DNA from: a bacterium
GTDB taxonomy: Bacteria; Chloroflexota; Dehalococcoidia; Tepidiformales; Tepidiformaceae
Length of the DNA stretch: 8,340 bases
Direction of reading: 5' to 3'
NCBI GenBank assembly: GCA_945861295.1
Contig: CAMAUF010000075.1
Span: 1-8,340, forward strand
Part shown: positions 1 through 5,615 of the stretch, in pieces
How the letters are laid out: each line of letters starts with the position of its first letter
Numbering within the stretch: position 1 is the stretch's first letter
Translations under genes and position numbers: made by a program
The notes under the pieces: generated by a model
What the model saw: the letters and a program-made list of their open reading frames with translations, nothing else
What the model was told of the DNA's origin: nothing
Database searches by the model: none

Positions 1-245
1 TAGTTCCGCGACCGGAAGTGCTCGTCCACATAGCCAGCCCAAGCAACCGCCCCGAGACGTGCGGTCGAATCCGCCCCGCCGACTTGGATGGCCGCTTTTT
101 CGGTGAAGGTCGCCTGGTACAACGCGATCCCGGCGGCCTTGTCGCGCCGGCCGATGGCGTCGGTGCCGAGGCCGTAGTTGATCGAGAGTTGCCGGATGTC
201 CGCTTCATCGAGGATGCGTTGGAGTTCGGGAGGTAGTTCTGCCAC
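1..245 (-). CDS. SnoaL-like / NTF2-superfamily protein, partial (C-terminus outside window)
   Basis: The frame is open from a GTG at 245-243 down to base 1, giving 81 residues without a stop. A GAGG at 253-256, 7 nt before the GTG, supports this start. The N-terminus (about residues 14-75) has the look of SnoaL_4-type NTF2-like domains: an initial helix with IRQLSINYG, an alcohol-dehydrogenase-unrelated helical stretch GRRDKAAGIALYQATFT, then a beta strand AAIQVGG and the start of a further helix (AWAGYVDEHF). Members of this superfamily are small cone-shaped alpha+beta barrels of about 130-160 residues; some are hydratases, isomerases or cyclases and many have no known substrate. The conserved acidic and histidine pocket residues cannot be checked because the second half is missing. 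It lies 119 nt after the sugar dehydrogenase on the same strand, so it may share its transcript. The fold assignment is by pattern; the function is unknown. Confidence 0.72.
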   Translation of the reverse strand, partial: MAELPPELQRILDEADIRQLSINYGLGTDAIGRRDKAAGIALYQATFTEKAAIQVGGADSTARLGAVAWAGYVDEHFRSRN

Positions 246-364
246 GGAGTCGCCTCGCTTTGATTGGGGTCGTCAGGATAGTGGCCACGGATGAGGCGAT
301 GGGCAAGGTGCGTCGGCAAGTCCTCACGCTCGCGGGCCGCTTCAACGGGCGGGCGCCGACAGCT

Positions 365-1648
365 TCAGGGACCGGCGGTCAGCGCATAGATGTGGCCGTC
401 GGCGCCGAGAAGGTAGAGCTCGCCAGCACGATCTTCGGCGAAGCTGACGGCCTGAGGTCCATCGGCTTCGAGCACTTCGACGGCTGGCCGGCTGGCGTAC
501 GGCTCACGCAGCGCCCGGAGCGTGCCTGAGCAGTAGTCGGAGAAGAGATAGGCGCCGGCGAGGCTCGGGAGCGACCGTCCCCGGTAGACGAATCCGCCCG
601 TCACGGAGCAATCGCCCTCGCTCCCGCCTTGGCCGTACTCGGCCACGGGCAGGGTGAGGCCGGCGGTGTCGCAGCCAGATGGTGGCCGGAAGCAGCGCGT
701 GCCCTCGATTAGGTTCCAGCCGTAGTTGGCGCCCTTCACGACGCGGTCGACTTCCTCGACGGCGTTCTGGCCCACGTCGCCCGCCCAGAGCCCATGCGGC
801 GCGGCGCGGTCAAAGCTCATCCGCCAGGGATTGCGGAAGCCGTAGGCCCAGGTCTCCGGACGCTGCCCCGCCGCTTCGCTCGCAAAAGGGTTGTCGGCGG
901 GAATGCGGTAGGGTCGGGCTGCCGTCACCCCGCGGACATCGATGCGGATGATGCTCGCGAGGAGGTTGCGGGTGATGTCCTGGCCGTTGCCCTGTGAGTC
1001 GCCGGAGCCTCCGCCGTCACCGAGGCCGAGGTAGAGCATGTCGTCTTCGGGCCCGAAGAGGACCGTCCCGCCTTTGTGGTTCCCAAAAGGCTGTGGCGCT
1101 GTGAGGATCACGAGTTCGGTTTCGGGCTGGACGCGCCACTCGGCGCCGCTTCCGGTTGTGTCGAAGCGCGAAAGGACGGTCCTACGCTCGCCCTGCGCGG
1201 CGCTGTAGTAGACGTAAAGAAAACCATTGCGGGCGAAGTCCGGGTCCAGCGCAAAGCTGAGCAGGCCCTCCTCGTTTCCGCTTCGACTGGTCTTCGCCGT
1301 GTTGTCGAAGTGGGTGACGGTTTTGGCGGTCGTTGAGTGACCAGCGAAGCCCACGAGCTTGCCCTCTTGCAAGGCGACCACGAACCAGCCCGGTTCAACT
1401 TCCACCATGGCGACCGGCCGCGGCAAGGGCGGCAACGCCGGGAACGCCCGATCGACGCGCACAGAGGGCAGGGCGGTGGCGGCGGTCGCGGCGCTCGTCA
1501 CCGGCGCTGGCGGGGCCGAAGGCGACCCCGTCGAAGAGAGTTCGGCGACTGCGGTCGTCCGTGCGTCGTCCGGGCTGCTGTCCCCAGTGCAAGCGCCCAC
1601 GAGCAACCCGCCGAAGGCCACGACGAGAGGCAAGAATCGTGCGTTCAC
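365..1648 (-). CDS. PQQ-dependent sugar dehydrogenase (glucose/sorbosone dehydrogenase family), predicted lipoprotein
   Basis: The 427-residue protein starts at a GTG. The N-terminus is a lipoprotein signal: a short basic region, a hydrophobic core at 6-18 and a lipobox VGAC with Cys20, followed by a low-complexity Ser/Thr/Pro/Ala tether to about residue 65. The rest resembles the six-bladed beta-propeller of soluble aldose sugar dehydrogenases (E. coli YliI type). Visible marks are EEGLLSFALDPDF near 126-138, NHKGG at 190-194 with H191 as the candidate catalytic base, the GDGGG turn at 210-214, YGFRNPWR at 269-276 with R272 as a likely PQQ contact, GDVGQ at 290-294 and ANYGWN near 307-312. 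By family knowledge such enzymes oxidise aldoses at C1 with PQQ and calcium outside the cytoplasmic membrane; the actual substrate is unknown. Cys319/326 and Cys347/373 could form disulphides, as expected for an exported protein. It begins 25 nt after the aminotransferase stop, suggesting one operon, although no clear Shine-Dalgarno precedes it. Confidence 0.88.
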   Translation of the reverse strand: MNARFLPLVVAFGGLLVGACTGDSSPDDARTTAVAELSSTGSPSAPPAPVTSAATAATALPSVRVDRAFPALPPLPRPVAMVEVEPGWFVVALQEGKLVGFAGHSTTAKTVTHFDNTAKTSRSGNEEGLLSFALDPDFARNGFLYVYYSAAQGERRTVLSRFDTTGSGAEWRVQPETELVILTAPQPFGNHKGGTVLFGPEDDMLYLGLGDGGGSGDSQGNGQDITRNLLASIIRIDVRGVTAARPYRIPADNPFASEAAGQRPETWAYGFRNPWRMSFDRAAPHGLWAGDVGQNAVEEVDRVVKGANYGWNLIEGTRCFRPPSGCDTAGLTLPVAEYGQGGSEGDCSVTGGFVYRGRSLPSLAGAYLFSDYCSGTLRALREPYASRPAVEVLEADGPQAVSFAEDRAGELYLLGADGHIYALTAGP

Positions 1649-1673
1649 AGACAGAGGTTACTGGGCGACACCG

Positions 1674-2855
1674 TTAATTCGCGGCAAGGCCGGTCGCGGC
1701 GGCATCGAGCGCAGAGCGTACGTCCGCCGAGAAGCCCTGCTCGCGCAAGAGCTTGCCGAGGGACGAGAGGAAGAGCAGCACGTTGCCGGGCGTCGACGAT
1801 TCGCCCATGAGGCCGACGCGCCAAACCTTGCCCTTGAGGTCGCCAAGGCCGCCGCCGACCTCGATGTTGTGGCGTTTCAGCAGCGCCCCGCGGACCTCGA
1901 CATCGTTGACCCCTTCGGGGATGCGGACGGTGGTGAGCACCGGCAGGCGATAGCCCGCGTCGGCGTGAAGGACCAAGCCGAGGCCCTCGAGGCCGCTCTG
2001 GAGGGCGCGTCCGTTCCGTTCGTGGCGGGCCCAGCGCGCTTCGAGGCCCTCTTCGAGCACCAGCGCGAGCGCTTCATGAAGGGCGTAAATCATCGAAATC
2101 GGCGCCGTGTGGTGGTAGGCGCGGGCGGGGCCCCAGTACGCTTCGAGGAGCTGCATGTCGAGGTACCAGGTGTTGGAGGGGACTTCGCGGGCCTTGACCC
2201 GGGCCCAGGCCGCCGCGGACAGCGTGATTGGGGAGACCCCCGGCGGGGCCGAGAGGCATTTTTGGGTGCCGGAGTAGACGGCGTCGGCGCCCCAGAGGTC
2301 CGGCTCGACCGGCACGCCGCCGAGGGAGGTGACGCAATCGACAAGGAGCAGCGCGCCCGCGGCCTTCGCGACTTTGGACACCGCGGGGACATCGGATTGC
2401 ACGCCCGTCGACGTCTCGGCGTGGACCATGGTGACCAGGCTGACGTTGCCCACTTCCCGGCAGGCCTTCTCGATGCCGGCTACATCGGTCGGCGAGCCCC
2501 AGGGCGCCTGGACGCGGGTGACGATGCCGCCGGCGCGTTCCGCCATCTGGGCGATCCGGTCGCCGAAGTAGCCGCAGATCCCGCAAACAACCTTGTCGCC
2601 GGGCTGGACGAGGTTCATGACGGCCGCTTCCATGCCGCTCGTCCCCGTGCCCGGCGTCGCCAGGGTGACATCGTTCGCTGTGCGCATGACCTGCCGGAGC
2701 ATGTCGCGGCAGTTGTCCATGATCTTGAGGAACTCGGGGTCGAGGTGGCCGAGGAGCGGCGCGCCCATGGCGCGGGTGACGCGCGGGTTGGCGCCGGAAG
2801 GGCCCGGGCCCATGAGGATGCGAGTAGGAGGGTTGAAGGCGGGAATCGTCGTCAT
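1674..2855 (-). CDS. Class V PLP aminotransferase, alanine/serine-glyoxylate aminotransferase family
   Basis: From the ATG at 2855 the protein has 393 residues, the usual length for this family. The PLP fold type I marks are in order: GPGPS at 16-20, LGHLDPEF at 35-42, the phosphate-binding GTGTSG at 69-74, VDCVTSLGG with Asp173 to bind the pyridine nitrogen, SGTQK at 195-199 with the Schiff-base Lys199, HHTAP at 248-252, and WRVGLMG with Arg346 to hold the substrate carboxylate. These match alanine-glyoxylate, serine-glyoxylate and ureidoglycine-glyoxylate (PucG) aminotransferases, which convert glyoxylate to glycine in the cytosol; sequence alone does not tell which amino donor is used. An in-frame TTG at 2873 would add six residues, but the ATG fits the family N-terminus better. 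Neither start has a good Shine-Dalgarno. The upstream gap holds a tandem 7-mer and a large palindrome, so its expression may be controlled. The sugar dehydrogenase gene follows after 25 nt. No purine or ureide genes lie nearby, so the pathway is open. Confidence 0.92.
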   Translation of the reverse strand: MTTIPAFNPPTRILMGPGPSGANPRVTRAMGAPLLGHLDPEFLKIMDNCRDMLRQVMRTANDVTLATPGTGTSGMEAAVMNLVQPGDKVVCGICGYFGDRIAQMAERAGGIVTRVQAPWGSPTDVAGIEKACREVGNVSLVTMVHAETSTGVQSDVPAVSKVAKAAGALLLVDCVTSLGGVPVEPDLWGADAVYSGTQKCLSAPPGVSPITLSAAAWARVKAREVPSNTWYLDMQLLEAYWGPARAYHHTAPISMIYALHEALALVLEEGLEARWARHERNGRALQSGLEGLGLVLHADAGYRLPVLTTVRIPEGVNDVEVRGALLKRHNIEVGGGLGDLKGKVWRVGLMGESSTPGNVLLFLSSLGKLLREQGFSADVRSALDAAATGLAAN

Positions 2856-2873
2856 GGCGGGCAATGGTAGCAA

Positions 2874-2901
2874 AGTTCCGAGTTCCGAGGTCGGAGTTCT
2901 C
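2874..2901. repeat. Four-copy 7-nt tandem repeat upstream of the aminotransferase
   Basis: Four heptamers lie head to tail: AGTTCCG (2874-2880), AGTTCCG (2881-2887), AGGTCGG (2888-2894) and AGTTCTC (2895-2901). The first two are identical and the others differ by two bases each. On the minus strand the unit reads CGGAACT and ends 18 nt before the ATG, so the array falls in the probable 5' leader. Its role is unknown; it may be an intergenic simple repeat that also occurs elsewhere in the genome. Confidence 0.7.
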
Positions 2902-2932
2902 GGGTGACGCCACGTCTGGCTCGCGAGACGAA

Positions 2933-2963
2933 AAACATGAGCACGTGCTCATGTTTGCTCATG
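2933..2963. promoter_or_regulatory. Perfect 24-bp palindrome plus third half-site: candidate operator (or terminator)
   Basis: Bases 2933-2944 (AAACATGAGCAC) are the exact reverse complement of 2945-2956, giving a 24-bp palindrome without spacer. The core half-site TGCTCATG (2946-2953) recurs as a direct copy at 2956-2963, exactly 10 bp on, about one helical turn. Its inverse CATGAGCA is at 2936-2943. Three half-sites on one face of the helix suggest binding of a dimeric repressor or activator such as a TetR- or GntR-type protein, about 78 bp upstream of the aminotransferase start. The alternative is an intrinsic terminator for the minus-strand membrane protein operon: the stem could close on an ACGT loop and on the minus strand it is followed by five T. 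The operator reading better explains the third copy; the T run favours the terminator. It could serve both. Confidence 0.6.
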
Positions 2964-3117
2964 CTCGTCCCGTGTGATGCCGGAGTGAAAGGCTGGGCCG
3001 GCGAAGGTCTTCACGTCGTCATCTTCGGGGTTGGTCAGGCCGAACTGGGAGCGCGGGATGGCACGGAGGGTGGCGTAGGCGGAATGCTAAGCCGGGGCGG
3101 GTCCGCCGCGCGGGTCC

Positions 3118-3152
3118 CGAAGTCGGCCGGTGGGGCGCACCGGCCGACTTCG
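3118..3152 (-). terminator. GC-rich 15-bp hairpin after the membrane protein gene
   Basis: Bases 3118-3132 (CGAAGTCGGCCGGTG) pair perfectly with 3138-3152 across a 5-nt loop. The hairpin begins 14 nt after the stop codon of the membrane protein gene (stop 3167-3169, minus strand), the usual place for transcription termination or 3'-end protection. No T run follows on either strand, so it is not a canonical intrinsic terminator; U-less hairpins of this kind are common in high-GC bacteria. An RNA-stabilising 3' structure is the alternative. Confidence 0.62.
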
Positions 3153-3166
3153 ATTGCCTACAAGCG

Positions 3167-4126
3167 CTACGCCGTAGCGGGCGCCTTGGCCGGACCCGAA
3201 AGAGCGTCGCTGAGGAGCAGCTTGAAGCCCACAACGATCAGCCAGCCGGACAGCGGAAGAAGCGTGCCCATGAAGAGGCCCCACGCGGCGTAGCCCGAGA
3301 AGCGGCCCACCTCAACGACGGCCAAGGCGGTGAACGAGAGGCCGCTCAAAAGGGGAAAGGCCGCTGACCAGCGAGGCGCCAGGTTCGTCCGAAGCAGGAC
3401 CGCCGCAAGAGCGTAGCAAGCTGGGGCGAGGGCGGCGGCCGCCGCGATCATCATGCCATCGAGCACGATGACGAGGATGCGGGCCTCCGCGATGGCGGTT
3501 GCCGGCGCCTTGCCGGCTGCGAACTCCGCGGCCTCAGAGCTGATTGCGCCATAAAGCGCGGCGCTAATCGTGATGGCGACCCCCGCCGCCCCCAAGAACG
3601 CCGCGGCGAGCGAGGCCAGGATCCGGCTCTTTGGGATGAGCAGCACTCCGAGCAGAGTTGCGACCCCAATCATTGCGAAGCCAATGACGAAGAAGAAGGC
3701 GGTGGTCAAGTGATTCGTGGTTTCGCCCTGTTCCCCTAAGCGCTGGAACTCGGATGGCCAACTGTCGCGGCTGGTGTCATAGCCTTGAATCGAGGTTCCA
3801 GCTACCGCCGCCACGGCCAGGATGAGCAGGAGCAGGCCTGTCGCTCGCGGCAAGGAAATACTGAGATTCACGTTCGGTCCTCCATAGCGTGTGCGCCAGA
3901 GGATGTCCGCGGGCATCCCGCGGATCATCCGGCCGACGATATTGACGAAGAGCAAGCCTTGCGGGAGCCCGGCGGCAGAGGCTTCGGCCGCTTCCTCCCA
4001 GAGGTCGGATTCGATCTGGATGCGCCGGCGCTCTTTGGCGCCGGCCGGCGTCCCAGCTGTGTAGAGGCGCGTCCAGCCACGGACGATGGCGTTGGCGGAG
4101 TTTTGGCGGACGAGGATGGCGCTCAT
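3167..4126 (-). CDS. Six-segment integral membrane protein paired with a PadR regulator
   Basis: The ATG at 4126 overlaps the TGA of the PadR gene in an ATGA, and a purine-rich GGGTGGG lies just upstream, so I prefer it to the in-frame GTG at 4138. The 319-residue product has a cytoplasmic N-terminal part of about 90 residues with WTRLYTAGTPAGAKERRR, ESDLWEEAAEA and an amphipathic stretch FVNIVGRMIRGMPADILWR. Hydrophobic segments follow at about 96-113, 140-163, 169-195, 217-245, 256-273 and 279-305. The motif of an aromatic/Tyr-Thr patch, then an Arg-rich helix, then an acidic E-x-DLWE is recurrent at the start of membrane proteins encoded beside PadR regulators. It has no ABC, ATPase or obvious transport motif. 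By context it is likely the effector or membrane-state sensor of the PadR unit, translationally coupled to it. The true function is unknown. A GC-rich hairpin follows the gene. Confidence 0.8.
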   Translation of the reverse strand: MSAILVRQNSANAIVRGWTRLYTAGTPAGAKERRRIQIESDLWEEAAEASAAGLPQGLLFVNIVGRMIRGMPADILWRTRYGGPNVNLSISLPRATGLLLLILAVAAVAGTSIQGYDTSRDSWPSEFQRLGEQGETTNHLTTAFFFVIGFAMIGVATLLGVLLIPKSRILASLAAAFLGAAGVAITISAALYGAISSEAAEFAAGKAPATAIAEARILVIVLDGMMIAAAAALAPACYALAAVLLRTNLAPRWSAAFPLLSGLSFTALAVVEVGRFSGYAAWGLFMGTLLPLSGWLIVVGFKLLLSDALSGPAKAPATA

Positions 4127-4482
4127 TGGCTGGCCCACCCTTGCTGAAGGTTGGAGACCGGCGAGGACATCGCTTGCCTGGCGGCGATCGCCGCGAGTTC
4201 GCCCTCGGCCGTGAGCCAGTACATTCGGCGGCGAGGACGGGAGGCTGCGGCCGCCGCATCCGCGTCTTCGAGCCGGCTGGCCAGCATGCCGAAGTCGTCG
4301 AGGCGGTCGAGCGCGCGGTAGAGCGTCCCGTGGCCAACGAGGCGCTTGGCTTCCGCGGCTTCGGCGATGTCACGGGCGATGGCGTATCCGTGGAACTCGG
4401 GCTGCCCGGCTTCGGCGAAGGCCAGCGCCGCCATCAGCAACTGGCGTTCGAAGGGGACCAGGGTGTTGGGTTTGCGTCGCAT
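4123..4482 (-). CDS. PadR family transcriptional regulator
   Basis: The 119-residue protein has the PadR winged helix-turn-helix in order: a first helix with PFERQLLMAALAF, the HGYAI motif at 31-35, the recognition-helix segment GTLYRALDRLDDFGMLAS at about 52-69, and the wing with RRRMYWLTAEGE at about 84-95. Only about 25 residues follow, so it belongs to the short PadR subfamily with a minimal dimerisation tail. These proteins usually repress their own operon and a neighbouring membrane protein or efflux gene, releasing DNA when a small molecule binds. The ATG at 4482 is chosen over a TTG at 4488 because a promoter lies so close that transcription would begin on the ATG. Its stop overlaps the start of the membrane protein gene (ATGA), so the two are coupled. 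The ligand is unknown. Confidence 0.93.
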   Translation of the reverse strand: MRRKPNTLVPFERQLLMAALAFAEAGQPEFHGYAIARDIAEAAEAKRLVGHGTLYRALDRLDDFGMLASRLEDADAAAAASRPRRRMYWLTAEGELAAIAARQAMSSPVSNLQQGWASQ

Positions 4483-4488
4483 GGCCAA

Positions 4489-4516
4489 AGAATACGCATA
4501 TAGCTGCGGATGTCAA
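4489..4516 (-). promoter_or_regulatory. Promoter of the PadR operon, apparently leaderless
   Basis: On the minus strand a perfect -35 TTGACA (4516-4511) is followed after 16 nt by a -10 TATTCT (4494-4489). Six bases separate the -10 from the A of the ATG at 4482, so the expected +1 is the start codon itself, and no Shine-Dalgarno is present. The imperfect palindrome ATATGCGTAT (4501-4492, 8 of 10 bases symmetric) sits across the spacer and -10, where an autoregulating PadR dimer could bind. Start-site and operator are inference. Confidence 0.68.
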
Positions 4517-4562
4517 CACCCCATGCGTCGGCACGGCCTCACAGGGCGGGCGCGCCAGACTG

Positions 4563-5615
4563 TCAGCGGCGAAGCAACCGCGTGTAGAGCCGCGCGTGCT
4601 CAGCGGCCACCGCCTCCCAGGCGAACCGCGCCGCATAGGCCCGCGCCTTCTCGGCGAGGCTCAGGGCGGCGGCGGGGTCTGCCAACAGTCTCTTGATAGC
4701 GGCGTCAGCTTCGTCGGGGGTGGACGCCATGGCGGCAGCCGCGGCCAGGTCCGGCGACGTGTGGCGCCCCGGCCTGGTCACCACCGGGAGGCCGCAACCA
4801 GCTGCCGCGAGGAACGAGCCTCGTCGTGCCGAAAGGCCGTCCGGGAAAGGGAGGTAGGCGACGCCGGAGTCCGCGAGCAGGTCAGCGGCGTCATCGTCAT
4901 TGAGCCCGCTGACCCATTCGACGTTGGCCGCCGATTCGGCCGAGCGCAAGCCCGCGGCGTAGGCGACCTGCGTTGGCGTCGGCGTCCCGATCACTGCGAA
5001 CCGGGTGGCGTCGCCCGCCCTACGCCAACGGGCGGCCGTCTCCAAGAATGTTTCGATCCCCTTATCGGGCCGGATGCTGCCGAAGTACACGACTGTTCGC
5101 GCCGGCGACGGGTGGCGTGGCCGTTCCGGGACGTTGCTCGCGATCGGGATCACGACCGTGCGCCGTCGTACCCAGGGGGCGCTGGCCACCAGATACACTC
5201 GCTCCAGGGCGGAGGTCACGATGACGGCCTGGGAGCGAAGCGTGAAGGGCAGAAGCTTCGCCCGGCCCCGCACTGGGCCGTAGTTGCTGGCCTCGTGGAG
5301 CGTCGTGACGCCGGGCCGCAGGAGCGCGGCGAATTGGATGGTAGGTCCTCCGCCATAGGCGCCCATGGGAAACTGGTAGTGCACCAGGTCTGGGGAGAGG
5401 CGCGTCAGTGCGCGGAACAGCGGTTGAATCCCGCGCCAGGACCAGTTGGCGTGTTCCAGGTGGACGGCGTCGATCCCCGCTTTGCGCAGCGCCTCCGTTA
5501 GGCGGACAGCGTACATGCCAATGGCCGTGTCGGCGGCCGGCGCGGTCACCATCGCTACGCGGATCGGCCGCCGGGCGGAGGATGGCGCCACCTCGCTCAT
5601 ATCTGCGCCGCTCAC
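4563..5615 (-). CDS. GT-B fold glycosyltransferase (GT4/GT1-like)
   Basis: The 350-residue protein shows two Rossmann-like halves. The N-terminal acceptor half begins at about 17 with IRVAMVTAPAADTAIGMYAVRLTEAL, a typical glycine-containing first loop, and includes PDLVHYQFPMG near 75-85 and TTLHEASNYGP near 104-114. The C-terminal sugar-nucleotide half opens with VVYFGSIRPDKGIETFLE at about 175-192 and has VAYLPFPDGLSARRGSFLAAAGCGLPVVT near 252-280. Where many GT4 enzymes have a Glu-x7-Glu motif, this one has the SARRGSFLAAAGCGLP type, so donor binding may differ. There are no membrane segments; such enzymes act at the inner face of the membrane on glycans or lipids. The GTG start at 5615 overlaps the upstream stop as GTGA; an ATG at 5600 is an equally possible start and would lose only five residues. 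It is thus coupled to a CoA-transferase gene, an unusual partner. Donor and acceptor are unknown. Confidence 0.88.
   Translation of the reverse strand: MSGADMSEVAPSSARRPIRVAMVTAPAADTAIGMYAVRLTEALRKAGIDAVHLEHANWSWRGIQPLFRALTRLSPDLVHYQFPMGAYGGGPTIQFAALLRPGVTTLHEASNYGPVRGRAKLLPFTLRSQAVIVTSALERVYLVASAPWVRRRTVVIPIASNVPERPRHPSPARTVVYFGSIRPDKGIETFLETAARWRRAGDATRFAVIGTPTPTQVAYAAGLRSAESAANVEWVSGLNDDDAADLLADSGVAYLPFPDGLSARRGSFLAAAGCGLPVVTRPGRHTSPDLAAAAAMASTPDEADAAIKRLLADPAAALSLAEKARAYAARFAWEAVAAEHARLYTRLLRR

Larger units (their letters stand above)
2856..3166. other. Non-coding gap of 311 nt between membrane protein and aminotransferase genes
   Basis: No convincing gene is present. Open frames crossing it on either strand have no family resemblance, no good ribosome binding site, and run into clear genes in other frames. 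It contains a GC-rich hairpin next to the membrane protein stop, a perfect palindrome with an additional half-site, and a short tandem repeat before the aminotransferase start. The aminotransferase promoter should lie here on the minus strand, but I cannot identify a good -35/-10 pair. Bases about 2970-3115 show nothing I can name. Confidence 0.7.

Noticed and set aside
246..364. Possible promoter or terminator between the dehydrogenase and SnoaL-like genes
   Set aside because: I found no good -35/-10 pair (TTGCCC and TATCCT are 20 nt apart) and no clear hairpin with a T run. Whether the SnoaL-like gene has its own promoter is undecided.
1359..2870. Long plus-strand open frame of 503 codons opposite the dehydrogenase and aminotransferase genes
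   Set aside because: Its product is Arg/Gly/Ala/Asp-rich with no recognisable domain, and it lies antisense to two genes with full sets of family motifs. Long antisense frames are expected in GC-rich DNA.
2904..3293. Plus-strand open frame across the 311-nt gap
   Set aside because: It translates the palindrome and the hairpin and then runs into the membrane protein gene on the other strand. Composition and start context do not support a gene.
4024..4045. 8-bp inverted repeat GCCGGCGC with a 6-nt loop
   Set aside because: It lies inside the coding sequence of the membrane protein, in a region coding for Gly/Ala/Arg residues. Such GC-rich inverted repeats arise easily there and no regulatory role is suggested.
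4596..5501. Plus-strand open frame of 301 codons opposite the glycosyltransferase
   Set aside because: Antisense shadow: no domain and no convincing ribosome binding site, and the minus-strand gene is clear.
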